Of a stretch of DNA of 9,467 nt, positions 1-7,317 are shown in pieces. The stretch comes from Sulfurospirillum sp964441765. GTDB taxonomy: Bacteria > Campylobacterota > Campylobacteria > Campylobacterales > Sulfurospirillaceae. The notes under the pieces were generated by a model. It was given only the letters and a program-made list of their open reading frames with translations, did not search any database and was not told the origin of the DNA. The position numbers and the translations under genes were made by a program. How positions within the stretch are numbered: position 1 is the stretch's first letter; every line of letters begins with the position of its first letter. Location of the stretch: NCBI GenBank assembly GCA_964441765.1, contig CAYTVI010000075.1, forward strand, positions 1-9,467, read 5' to 3'.

Positions 1-2
1 AC

Positions 3-851
3 TTCGTCGTCAAAGGTGGCACACTTTGGGATAACAAAACCCTTCACGAACTCTACCAAGAAGCTTATACCCCATGGGAATGGCACCAAGAGCTTTTTGA
101 AACCGCGAAAGAAGAGGGCTTGCTCTGTTTTTCAACGCCCTTTGATAAAAGCGCGGTGGATTTTTTAGAAACACTAAATCCTCCCGCCTACAAAGTAGCC
201 AGCTTTGAGATTACAGACTATGAACTCGTGCGATACATTGCCTCTAAGAAAAAACCTATCATCATCTCCACAGGCATCGCAACGCTTTCAGAAATAGAAG
301 ATGTGGTCGCCATCTGCAAGAGTGAGGGAAACCACGATATCGTCTTATTGCAATGCACCTCATCGTATCCTGCACCATTGGAGGGCGCTAATTTACTGAC
401 CATGCCCGATTTAAGTAAACGCTTTGGCGTCATCGCTGGCTTTTCTGACCATACATTGGGTATCACCGCACCCATCGCCGCGGTGGCACTTGGGGCAAAA
501 GTGATTGAAAAGCATTTTATCTTAGATAAAAGCATCGGTGGGGCAGACGCAAGTTTTTCTTTGGATGTGGACGCGTTTACCCAGATGGTCACTGCTGTGC
601 GAGATACAGAAAAACTCTTAGGAAAACCCACCTACAACCTTGATGAAAGCACCATCAAAGGACGGCAGTTTTCAAGGAGCCTTTATGTCGCCAAAGAGAT
701 TAAACAAGGCGAGCGTCTAAGCGAAGAAAATATCCGCTCCGTTCGTCCAGGGTATGGACTTCACCCAAAATATCTAGGTTATCTTATGGGTAAGCGTGCT
801 AAAAGTGATTTGCACTTTGGAGAAAGAGTGACACTTGAGGACATTGAGTGA
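3..851 (+). CDS. pseI: Pseudaminic acid synthase PseI, 5'-truncated by the window edge
   Basis: PseI condenses phosphoenolpyruvate with 6-deoxy-2,4-diacetamido-altrose to form pseudaminic acid, the cytoplasmic precursor of the flagellin sugar. The reading frame is open from base 3, giving 282 visible residues. From memory the family is about 343 residues, so roughly 60 N-terminal residues are missing. Visible residues 8-29 hold the LWD...LY.EAYTPWEWH stretch typical of PseI. CTSSYPAP (118-125), GFSDHT (146-151) and VIEKHF (167-172) are NeuB-family barrel motifs. GGADASFSLD (179-188) stands where sialic acid synthases have PDHKASL, which favours PseI over NeuB or LegI. Residues about 225-278 form the C-terminal SAF (antifreeze-like) domain, with SVRPGYGLHPKY. 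The TTG at 120 encodes an internal Leu and is not the start. The stop overlaps the next gene by 4 bases (GTGA), which suggests translational coupling. Confidence 0.95.
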   Translation, partial: FVVKGGTLWDNKTLHELYQEAYTPWEWHQELFETAKEEGLLCFSTPFDKSAVDFLETLNPPAYKVASFEITDYELVRYIASKKKPIIISTGIATLSEIEDVVAICKSEGNHDIVLLQCTSSYPAPLEGANLLTMPDLSKRFGVIAGFSDHTLGITAPIAAVALGAKVIEKHFILDKSIGGADASFSLDVDAFTQMVTAVRDTEKLLGKPTYNLDESTIKGRQFSRSLYVAKEIKQGERLSEENIRSVRPGYGLHPKYLGYLMGKRAKSDLHFGERVTLEDIE

Positions 852-1822
852 GAAAAATCGCTCTTTTTGCCCATGATGCAGGAGGTGCAGATATCCTTTT
901 GGAACTGCTACGTGCTTCTTTAGGGGTCGCAGATTTTCGCATTTTTTGTTTAAAAGAGTCTCCGTGTTTTAACCTCATTAAAGCAAAAGCCTTAGAGCCT
1001 TTTTGGTGTGAAATAACCCCAACAAAAGAAGATATTGAAGCCAAACTCTCCGCCTTTTCACCCTCTTTAATCGCCTATGGCACAGGGTGGCAAAACCATT
1101 TAGAATATCATTTCTTAGCGTATGCCAACGCGCACGAGCTTGTCAGTATGGCTTTTTTAGACCATTGGACCAATTACCGCGAACGTTTTGGCTATCCCTC
1201 AACGGATTGGGAAAAGAATCTTCCCTCTTTTATCGTAGCGCACGATACGTTCAGTGAAAGAAAAGCCAAAGAGTTTGGGCTTCCTAACGTGATTACTATT
1301 AAAAATTATTCCCTCTTAGCGCAACTTCAACATTACACCCCTTTACCCCAAAGCAATACCTTACTTTTTTTAAGTGAACCCACCGCAAAAGTAGCCCTTG
1401 CCTCTTTTGGCGATGCTTATTTTTGGGGATTTACTGAAAAAGAGGTCTTTGAAGATATTCTTGCATGTAAAACGCTTTTGGGCTGTGAAGATATCCTCAT
1501 TCGCCTACACCCCTCTGATACCCCACAAACCTATCAAGCCATAGACAGCACCGTGCGCTTTAGTACGGCATCATTGTTAGAAGATATCGCCTGTGCGAAA
1601 ATTATCATCGGTATCGACACCGTGGCACTTTATACGGCGTATCTTTTAGGTAAAAAAGTGATTTCGTATATCCCCTCAACCAAAAGGGAATGCTCCGTTC
1701 CTTTGCCTCATACCAATCAACTCACAAGCTTTGAGCATTTCACGCTCGAACAACTAAGCTCCACTTCTCATAACCCACAAAATTTCGGTATGGATTTTGC
1801 TTTATTTTTAAAAACCATTTAG
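848..1822 (+). CDS. GT-B-like protein of unknown specificity; candidate nonulosonate glycosyltransferase
   Basis: I do not recognise a named family with certainty. The 324-residue protein starts at GTG 848, inside the pseI stop; GAGG at 837-840 is a well-placed ribosome site supporting this start. There is no signal peptide or membrane segment. The N-terminal half begins with a strand and a turn, IALFAHDAGGAD (4-15), and contains YGTGWQNHLE (77-86) and LDHWTNYRERF (104-114). The C-terminal half has a strand followed by RLHPS (219-223), then IDTVALYTAYLLGKK (256-270). That HP motif followed by a small-residue helix resembles the donor-binding half of GT-B enzymes, including CMP-sugar-using sialyl- and polysialyltransferases. 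Its position directly after pseI suggests work on a CMP-nonulosonate or its product. That role is inference; a UDP-sugar epimerase- or hydrolase-like GT-B protein is an alternative. Confidence 0.5.
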   Translation: MRKIALFAHDAGGADILLELLRASLGVADFRIFCLKESPCFNLIKAKALEPFWCEITPTKEDIEAKLSAFSPSLIAYGTGWQNHLEYHFLAYANAHELVSMAFLDHWTNYRERFGYPSTDWEKNLPSFIVAHDTFSERKAKEFGLPNVITIKNYSLLAQLQHYTPLPQSNTLLFLSEPTAKVALASFGDAYFWGFTEKEVFEDILACKTLLGCEDILIRLHPSDTPQTYQAIDSTVRFSTASLLEDIACAKIIIGIDTVALYTAYLLGKKVISYIPSTKRECSVPLPHTNQLTSFEHFTLEQLSSTSHNPQNFGMDFALFLKTI

Positions 1823-1829
1823 GGGACGT

Positions 1830-2792
1830 ATGCAAAAAACTCTCTCGTGTGCTATTATTGGAGCAGGAAGTATTGGTGGATTGATTGACTCACCCACAAG
1901 TACCAATACCGCTTCGCATGCCCATGCGATTTCAAAGCATCCCTTATGTAAACTCACTGCCATCGTAGAACCCAATCTTGCCAACCAAAGTGCCTTTGTG
2001 GGACGTTGGGGAGAAGTGGGTGTCTACCACTCCATAAATGCCCTTTTAGAATACGAAACCATCGATGTTTTAGCCATCGCTTCCCCGACTTCTTTTCACG
2101 CATCCGCTTTAGAAGAAGCGTTACATGTAAACAGTATTCGTGCTATTTTGTGTGAAAAACCCTTGGTCAGCAATGCCAAAGAGTTGCGTGTGCTTAAACC
2201 AAAACTGCTCTCAAGCGAGAAAAAAATCCTCATTCACATGATGCGCCGATTTGACCCCTCTTTCATCAAACTTGCCAACGATATTGCCCTACACAAATGG
2301 GGGAAAGCGCTCCATTTTCAAGGCGTTTTCACCAAAGGACTTTTGCACAATGGCATTCACATGCTAGGTGTTTTGAGCCATTTTTTTGGTGAAATAGAGA
2401 ACATCAAAGCCTTACATGTAAAACACACAGGAGAAGATATCAGCGGTGATTTTGACATTACATGTAAAGAGGCAAGAGGCATGCTTTCTTGCATTGAGGA
2501 GCTTCCTTACTCGGCATTTGAGCTTAGCATCTGGTTTGAACATGGCAAAATTGAGATTAAAGAGGGAGGTTCACGCATTGATACCTTCATTAAAAAACCC
2601 TCTGCCTTATACGAAGGATACTTTACCTTAGAACACGAAGCCACTCTGCCCAATACTTTGCAACATTACGCACTTCACTCTCTTGAATTTTTACTGGAAG
2701 CTGACGATATAACGTGTAAGAGACTTTTAGAAGAGCATATTCGTGTGCATGAAACCATTTTTGAAACCATTTCTAAAGAGACATCCAAATGA
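1830..2792 (+). CDS. Gfo/Idh/MocA-family NAD(P)-dependent sugar oxidoreductase
   Basis: This 320-residue protein is a typical Gfo/Idh/MocA enzyme, a family that oxidises or reduces a sugar or inositol hydroxyl with NAD(P). The N-terminal Rossmann fold shows AIIGAGSIGG (8-17), followed by an acidic residue at the end of the second strand (IVEPN, 45-49). The family EKP motif is at 109-111 (CEKPLV), with Lys110 the expected catalytic lysine. RRFDPSF (139-145) and NGIHMLG (174-180) fall in the substrate domain, with His177 in the usual catalytic-histidine position. ATG 1830 is preceded by AGGGG at 1821-1825, 7 bases after the previous stop. Its own stop overlaps the aminotransferase start (ATGA). 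Next to an aminotransferase, the likely task is to oxidise a hydroxyl to the ketone used in transamination, as WbpB does for WbpE. The substrate cannot be read from the sequence. The gene carries three copies of TTACATGTAA. Confidence 0.9.
   Translation: MQKTLSCAIIGAGSIGGLIDSPTSTNTASHAHAISKHPLCKLTAIVEPNLANQSAFVGRWGEVGVYHSINALLEYETIDVLAIASPTSFHASALEEALHVNSIRAILCEKPLVSNAKELRVLKPKLLSSEKKILIHMMRRFDPSFIKLANDIALHKWGKALHFQGVFTKGLLHNGIHMLGVLSHFFGEIENIKALHVKHTGEDISGDFDITCKEARGMLSCIEELPYSAFELSIWFEHGKIEIKEGGSRIDTFIKKPSALYEGYFTLEHEATLPNTLQHYALHSLEFLLEADDITCKRLLEEHIRVHETIFETISKETSK
2121..2467. repeat. Three copies of the 10-bp palindrome TTACATGTAA
   Basis: Perfect copies lie at 2121-2130, 2412-2421 and 2458-2467, all within the oxidoreductase gene. 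Two are read as Leu-His-Val and the third as (I)-Thr-Cys-Lys, so the same DNA word occurs in two reading frames. Partial ACATGTAA copies occur at 4261-4268 and 6236-6243 in other genes. No function is known to me. It could be a protein- or methylase-recognition word, or chance. Confidence 0.5.
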
Positions 2793-4090
2793 AAAACCTA
2801 GCAATTAACGGTGGAACAAAGTTTAGAACAACCCCTTTTCCTGCGTACAATACCATCGGTGTGGAGGAAGAAGAAGCCGTACTTCGTGTACTTCGTAGCG
2901 GAAAACTCTCCACCTATCTTGGTGCTTGGCATGAAGACTTTTACGGTGGAAGTGAAGTGCGCTCTTTTGAGCAAGAGTGGGCAACTTTTTTTGGTGTCAA
3001 ACATGCTATCAGTGTGAACTCCGCTACTTCAGGACTCATCTGCGCTGTGGGAGCCGCTGGTATTGAAGCGGGCGATGAAATCATCGTCAGCCCTTACACC
3101 ATGTCTGCCTCCGCCGTTGCGCCGCTTTTTTACGGAGCCATCCCTGTGTTTGCGGATGTGGAAGAAAATACCTATTGTTTAGACCCAAAAAGCGTTGAGC
3201 AAAAAATCACATCCAAGACCAAAGCCATTATCGTGGTGGATATCTTCGGACAACCCTACGATGTTGAAGCCATCAACGCACTTGCCAAAAAGCACAACCT
3301 CATCGTTATCGAAGATGCCGCACAAGCCCCAGGCGCTAAGTACAAAGAGCAATTTGCAGGCACACTGGGTGACATGGGTGTTTTTTCACTCAACTACCAC
3401 AAACATATCCACTCAGGCGAAGGCGGAGTTGTTGTCACCAACGATGATGCTTTAGCCAATAAACTCCAACTCATCCGCAACCACGCCGAATCGGTCATGG
3501 CAAACAAAGGCTTTAGTAGCCCAAGTGAGCTTGTGAACATGGTCGGTTTTAACTTTCGTATGACCGAGATGGAGTGTGCAGTAGCGCGTGAACAGCTTAA
3601 AAAACTACCCTCTTTGCTAAAAACTCGTCAAGAAAATGTCGCCTATATCAACGAAGCGCTTAAAAGCATTCCATGCCTTAAAACAACCACAATACGTGAA
3701 CATGTCGAGCATGCTTTTTATGTGCATCCTTTAGAATTTAACGCAAAGCTCGCAGGTGTTTCTCGCGATGTTTTCATCAAAGCGGTTAAAGCAGAACTGC
3801 CTCGCACCATCATGCGTGATGATTCGGATGTTTTGATGGGTTGTGGGTATGTAAAACCCATCTACTTGCAACCGCTTTTTGCTCATAAAATCGCTTTTGG
3901 AAGTCAAGGCTATCCCTTTAACCTCTCCACGATAAGCTACCAAAAAGGCGACTGCCCTGTGTGTGAGCGTTTGCATTTTGAGAGACTTTTCACCCATGAA
4001 CTGATGCGCCCTCCTATGAGTAAAGCAGATATGGACGATGTGGTGGGAGCCTTTAAAAAAGTATGGGACAATAAAGAGGAACTTTTGTGA
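2789..4090 (+). CDS. DegT/DnrJ/EryC1/StrS-family PLP-dependent sugar aminotransferase
   Basis: This is a 433-residue aminotransferase that would convert a keto sugar, or keto cyclitol, to an amino sugar using PLP and probably Glu or Gln as donor. It opens with NGGTKFRTTPFP (7-18), a start I associate with the StsC (scyllo-inosose aminotransferase) and AHBA synthase branch and not with PseC or LegC; this is from memory. SVNSATSGL (75-83) binds the cofactor phosphate. EDAAQAPGA (175-183) supplies Asp176 for the pyridine nitrogen. NYHKHIHSGEGG (202-213) contains the expected internal-aldimine Lys205. GFNFRMTEME (253-262) is the conserved C-terminal-domain segment, and CPVCERL (389-395) lies near the end. 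The start at ATG 2789 overlaps the preceding stop, with AAAGAG at 2775-2780 as ribosome site. It is complete, with no disrupted motif. Product stereochemistry and substrate are unknown. Confidence 0.92.
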   Translation: MKNLAINGGTKFRTTPFPAYNTIGVEEEEAVLRVLRSGKLSTYLGAWHEDFYGGSEVRSFEQEWATFFGVKHAISVNSATSGLICAVGAAGIEAGDEIIVSPYTMSASAVAPLFYGAIPVFADVEENTYCLDPKSVEQKITSKTKAIIVVDIFGQPYDVEAINALAKKHNLIVIEDAAQAPGAKYKEQFAGTLGDMGVFSLNYHKHIHSGEGGVVVTNDDALANKLQLIRNHAESVMANKGFSSPSELVNMVGFNFRMTEMECAVAREQLKKLPSLLKTRQENVAYINEALKSIPCLKTTTIREHVEHAFYVHPLEFNAKLAGVSRDVFIKAVKAELPRTIMRDDSDVLMGCGYVKPIYLQPLFAHKIAFGSQGYPFNLSTISYQKGDCPVCERLHFERLFTHELMRPPMSKADMDDVVGAFKKVWDNKEELL

Positions 4091-4608
4091 AATTAGAAGC
4101 AAATAACATCTACCTTCGACCTTTACATATAAACGATGCTTTGGGTGATTATCCCTCATGGTTGAATGATCATGAGGTCTGTCGATACAACTCGCACGGT
4201 GATACACTTTACACCAAAGAGATGGCACTTTCTTACATTCAAAGCGTGCAAAACAATCCCACATGTAACGTCTTTGCAATCTGCGATAAAACGAGTGATA
4301 AACACATTGGTAATATCTCATTACAAGCGATTTCAACAAAAAATCAGAGCGCAGAATTTGCCATTTTACTAGGCAATAAAGCCTTCTGGGGCAAAGGACT
4401 CTCCAAAGAAGCTGGAAAACTTTTAATAGCGTATGGTTTTAATGACTTAAATCTGCACCGCATCTATTGTGGGACGAGTGAAGCCAACACTCCGATGCAG
4501 CGTCTTGCCCTTTCTTTAGGCATGGAACTTGAGGGCAGACGCAAAGAAGCACTCTTTAAAAATAACCGTTTTTATGATGTTTTGGAATACGGCATAGTTC
4601 TTGCTTAA
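4087..4608 (+). CDS. GNAT-family (RimJ/RimL-type) N-acyltransferase
   Basis: This 173-residue acyl-CoA-dependent transferase starts at GTG 4087 inside the aminotransferase stop (GTGA), with AAGAGGA at 4074-4080 as a strong ribosome site six bases upstream. The N-terminal IYLRPL (8-13) and PSWLNDHEVCRY (23-34) are typical of RimJ/RimL-type GNATs. HIGNISL (73-79) is the central strand. FWGKGLSKEAGKLL (100-113) is the acetyl-CoA pyrophosphate loop (R/QxxGxG/A type), and TSEANTPMQRLALSLGM (130-146) is the helix region of motif B. Directly after an aminotransferase, the probable job is N-acetylation or other acylation of the new amino group. It does not strike me as PseH, the GNAT of the core pathway, but I cannot align the two here. 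Ribosomal-protein acetylation is a possible but contextually weaker alternative. Confidence 0.88.
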   Translation: MKLEANNIYLRPLHINDALGDYPSWLNDHEVCRYNSHGDTLYTKEMALSYIQSVQNNPTCNVFAICDKTSDKHIGNISLQAISTKNQSAEFAILLGNKAFWGKGLSKEAGKLLIAYGFNDLNLHRIYCGTSEANTPMQRLALSLGMELEGRRKEALFKNNRFYDVLEYGIVLA

Positions 4609-4630
4609 TGTTTCCCAAATTTATATATAA
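4601..4630 (+). promoter_or_regulatory. Possible sigma-70 promoter for the methyltransferase-maf pair
   Basis: The gap between the acyltransferase and the methyltransferase is AT-rich. TTGCTT (4601-4606) and TATATA (4624-4629) are separated by 17 bases, a normal -35/-10 spacing. The putative -10 ends only 9 bases before the ATG at 4639, so a transcript would be nearly leaderless and could lose the AAGG ribosome site at 4629-4632. Read-through from the upstream operon is equally plausible. This is weak, purely motif-based evidence. Confidence 0.22.
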
Positions 4631-4638
4631 GGTATATT

Positions 4639-5268
4639 ATGAATTCATTCCAAACGGAACAAGAAAAATTTTGGGCTGGAGAATTTGGTGACGAATACAT
4701 CTCAAGAAATAAAGACACATGGTTACTAGCTTCTAATACAGCACTTTTTTCAACTATTCTTAAACGCACACGAAATGTACACTCTGTCATTGAATTTGGA
4801 GCCAATATCGGCATGAATATTCATGCTCTCAAAAATTTACTTCCTCAAGCAAAATTAAATGCGATTGAAATTAATGCCAAAGCAGTAGAACAACTCTCAC
4901 AAATTAAAGATTTAACCGTCTATCATCAGTCTATTTTTGATTTTGCATCCAACGTAAAAAACGATTTCGTTTTTTCTAAAGGTGTATTGATTCATCTTGA
5001 ACCTAAGATGTTGCAACAAGTTTATAAAATGATGTACGAAAATAGTAGTCGCTATATCTGCATGATAGAATATTACAATCCGTCACCTATGGAAATTCCT
5101 TACAGAGGGCATAATGACAAAATGTATAAAAGAGATTTTGCAGGAGAACTAATGGATACATACCCAAACCTAGAGTTAGTCGATTATGGTTTTGTTTACC
5201 GCAGAGATCCCATTTTTATGCAAGGCGACTTAACATGGTTTTTAATGGAAAAAAGGAATTTACACTAG
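4639..5268 (+). CDS. SAM-dependent methyltransferase of the pseudaminic-acid-associated type
   Basis: This 209-residue class I methyltransferase probably methylates the nonulosonate, a precursor or the finished flagellin glycan, in the cytoplasm. Its N-terminus, TEQEKFWAGEFGDEYISRN (6-24), is the signature I recall for the family named pseudaminic acid biosynthesis-associated methylase. SAM-binding motif I is VIEFGANIGMN (50-60), with the acidic end of the second strand at AIEIN (75-79). FVFSKGVLIHL (110-120) is the motif IV strand. The C-terminal part has YYNPSPMEIPYRGHNDKMY (145-163), a candidate acceptor-binding region. ATG 4639 has AAGG at 4629-4632. The gene is distinctly AT-richer than those upstream and ends one base before maf, so the two are probably co-translated. 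The methyl acceptor is not determinable from sequence; O-methylation is the simplest guess. Confidence 0.86.
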   Translation: MNSFQTEQEKFWAGEFGDEYISRNKDTWLLASNTALFSTILKRTRNVHSVIEFGANIGMNIHALKNLLPQAKLNAIEINAKAVEQLSQIKDLTVYHQSIFDFASNVKNDFVFSKGVLIHLEPKMLQQVYKMMYENSSRYICMIEYYNPSPMEIPYRGHNDKMYKRDFAGELMDTYPNLELVDYGFVYRRDPIFMQGDLTWFLMEKRNLH

Positions 5269-5269
5269 T

Positions 5270-7261
5270 ATGGAACAAATTACACAAAATGCCCTCAACA
5301 TATACAAAAAAAATCTTACTTATTTTGAAAAATTCCACTCTCATCTTTACAAAAAACTCTCTTTATTAGATATCGCTATTAGCCAAGGACTATATCAAGA
5401 ACTTTATGCACTTGAATATAAAGACGCTGGCTATTTTGATATTAAAGATACACTCTCCGGAGAATGGCTATATAATGAAAACAGTATATTGTATTCTAAA
5501 TCTTTAGCTTACCTTACAGATTTACAAAGAACTGGAGGAGTTTTTCAAGCTCAAAAATTTGTTGATTTTAGTCCAGATATGCCAGATATAGTTGACAAAA
5601 GTGACCTCTCTTTTCATAATGCACTTTGGGCTACCATTAAGATTTTTGAGTATCATAAAAAAAAGATTTCCAAAACAGATTTAATGTCTTCTGTGTTTAA
5701 GGCTATTTTTATTGGAACTGGCTTAGGGCTACATATTGAGGCAATTGCCAATAAGCTATCTTCTAAAATTCTTTTTATTTTTGAAGATAATCTTGAGCTG
5801 TTTCGTTTATCATTATTTGTTACTGATTATTCTAAATTATCAGAAAATAGACTCTTGTTTTTTTCTATTATGGAAACTCTGGATATTGAGAGAAAACTAT
5901 TTATTGATTTTTTAGAAAATGGAAATAACCATAATTTATATATCAAACACATACCATTTATTAAAAACTATGAACCTCTTTTACAACGTTTTCAAACACA
6001 TGTTCTCTCACAAAACTTTGTTATGTATGGGTATAGCGCTCTTCTTTTAAGAGCGATTGATTCACCAAAATATATAGCCTTAGAAAAACCTTTTCTCGAC
6101 CTTGGAAATTTTTATCAGCACTGTATTTTTTCATCCAAACCTGTCTTGTTTGTTTTTTCAGGACCTTCTGCATATAAAAATATTGATTGGATACAAAAGA
6201 ATAAAGATCGCTTTATCATAGTTTCACCACTTTCAACATGTAAGCTTCTTCATCAATACAACATTAAACCTGATGTTATAATACATATAGACCCTGGTGC
6301 AAATGAAACAGCAAAGCTTTTCGATGGTATAGAAAACTCTTACTTTGAAAATAGCCTAATCATACTCGCTTCTAATGTAGATGAAACGACCGTTAATAAA
6401 TTTCACCAAAACAATGTATTTTTCATTGAACAAGGCACTGAATACAAAGCAGGTTTTCCAAATCTTACAGCACCAAGTGTTGGAGAGTACTCATACGCAA
6501 TTTTTCTTGTCTTTGGGACCCAAGAGCTTTATCTTTTAGGTTTAGACTTGGCACTCGATCCAGAAACCCTTGCCACACACTCAGACTTTCATCCATTCGC
6601 AAAAAAAGGACTAACTCAAGAGCAAAATGCAAATTTAAATTATTCAACATCTATAGAATATACGAAAGGAAATTTCTTAAATCAAGTCCCAACATTACCA
6701 CTATATAGACTTTCAATACAAGAATTTAATCGATTTTCAACAATGTTAAAAAAACCTTTCCAAAAAATTTATAACTTAAGCAATGGTGCTTATTTTGATC
6801 AAACGATACCACAGCAAATTAGCCTTTTAGATACCAATATTTACCCTCAAATAGACAAATTGTATTTATATGTAGAAATTAGGGATTTCCTTAAAAGTAT
6901 TTCATCAAATACTTTTAGAAAAGAAGATAAAGCTGTCTTAATACGTCAAATCAAAGATGCACAAAAGCTTATGGGTATAATTCAAAAACACTCTCAAAAA
7001 AAATATTTTTCAATTCATGACTATCTTGTTTCGATTTCAAAACTTTCCACTGAATTAAGTGATATGGAAAATAAAACAAAATCTTATCTTTCTGAAGTTT
7101 ATTATGAGTATTTCAAAATTGTTTTGAGTTATATTTTTGATTTATTCAATACAAATAAAAACTCTCTATCTATGTGTAAAGAAATTGATACTATCGTAAC
7201 AACCCAGTTAGAAAAAATGGGGAATTTATTTATTAAAAAACTCGAAGGATATTTAAAATAA
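5270..7261 (+). CDS. maf: Motility accessory factor Maf, flagellin Ser/Thr glycosyltransferase (DUF115)
   Basis: Maf proteins transfer CMP-activated pseudaminic or legionaminic acid to Ser/Thr of flagellin subunits in the cytoplasm before export. This copy is 663 residues, a normal size. The N-terminal domain shows AIFIGTGLGLHIEAIA (145-160) and FEDNLELFRLSLFVTDYS (171-188), the family's Rossmann-like segment. The central DUF115 domain has PVLFVFSGPSAYKN (291-304, with GPS 298-300), KPDVIIHIDPG (333-343), APSVGEYS (401-408) and LYLLGLDLALD (420-430) followed by TH (436-437). The C-terminus, from about 520, is predicted helical. The start is ATG 5270, one base after the methyltransferase stop, with AGGA around 5254-5257. 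The gene is very AT-rich and has three runs of eight A (5306-5313, 5657-5664, 6996-7003), the first within codons 13-15. No poly-G phase-variation tract is present. The flagellin gene next door is its probable substrate. Confidence 0.93.
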   Translation: MEQITQNALNIYKKNLTYFEKFHSHLYKKLSLLDIAISQGLYQELYALEYKDAGYFDIKDTLSGEWLYNENSILYSKSLAYLTDLQRTGGVFQAQKFVDFSPDMPDIVDKSDLSFHNALWATIKIFEYHKKKISKTDLMSSVFKAIFIGTGLGLHIEAIANKLSSKILFIFEDNLELFRLSLFVTDYSKLSENRLLFFSIMETLDIERKLFIDFLENGNNHNLYIKHIPFIKNYEPLLQRFQTHVLSQNFVMYGYSALLLRAIDSPKYIALEKPFLDLGNFYQHCIFSSKPVLFVFSGPSAYKNIDWIQKNKDRFIIVSPLSTCKLLHQYNIKPDVIIHIDPGANETAKLFDGIENSYFENSLIILASNVDETTVNKFHQNNVFFIEQGTEYKAGFPNLTAPSVGEYSYAIFLVFGTQELYLLGLDLALDPETLATHSDFHPFAKKGLTQEQNANLNYSTSIEYTKGNFLNQVPTLPLYRLSIQEFNRFSTMLKKPFQKIYNLSNGAYFDQTIPQQISLLDTNIYPQIDKLYLYVEIRDFLKSISSNTFRKEDKAVLIRQIKDAQKLMGIIQKHSQKKYFSIHDYLVSISKLSTELSDMENKTKSYLSEVYYEYFKIVLSYIFDLFNTNKNSLSMCKEIDTIVTTQLEKMGNLFIKKLEGYLK

Positions 7262-7262
7262 A

Positions 7263-7283
7263 CCTTGGGCATAAAGCCCAAGG
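7263..7283 (-). terminator. Rho-independent terminator in the convergent maf/flagellin gap
   Basis: CCTTGGGC (7263-7270) and GCCCAAGG (7276-7283) form a perfect 8-bp stem with a 5-base loop (ATAAA on the + strand). On the - strand the stem is followed by TTTATTTTAAATA, a U-rich tail, so this is a good intrinsic terminator for the flagellin transcript. On the + strand the stem is followed by CCATTAAAAG, with no T run, so it would stop maf transcription less efficiently. It lies directly after the maf stop and about 35 bases beyond the flagellin stop. Confidence 0.8.
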
Positions 7284-7317
7284 CCATTAAAAGTCTACTG
7301 AATAGTTTTATCCTAGA

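Noticed and set aside
218..631. A 137-codon open frame on the - strand inside pseI
   Set aside because: It is fully antisense to conserved PseI motifs, with no recognisable domain.
120..851. pseI starting at the TTG at 120
   Set aside because: Upstream in-frame sequence encodes conserved PseI residues (TPWEWH and others), so the true start is before the window.
848..1700. Recurring GAAGATAT words in the GT-B-like gene and neighbours
   Set aside because: They encode common Glu-Asp-Ile stretches in one frame and are explained by codon preference.
3731..4339. A 202-codon open frame on the - strand across the aminotransferase/acyltransferase junction
   Set aside because: It is antisense to two genes with clear family motifs, has no recognisable domain and has a Cys/His/Arg-rich composition typical of a shadow frame.
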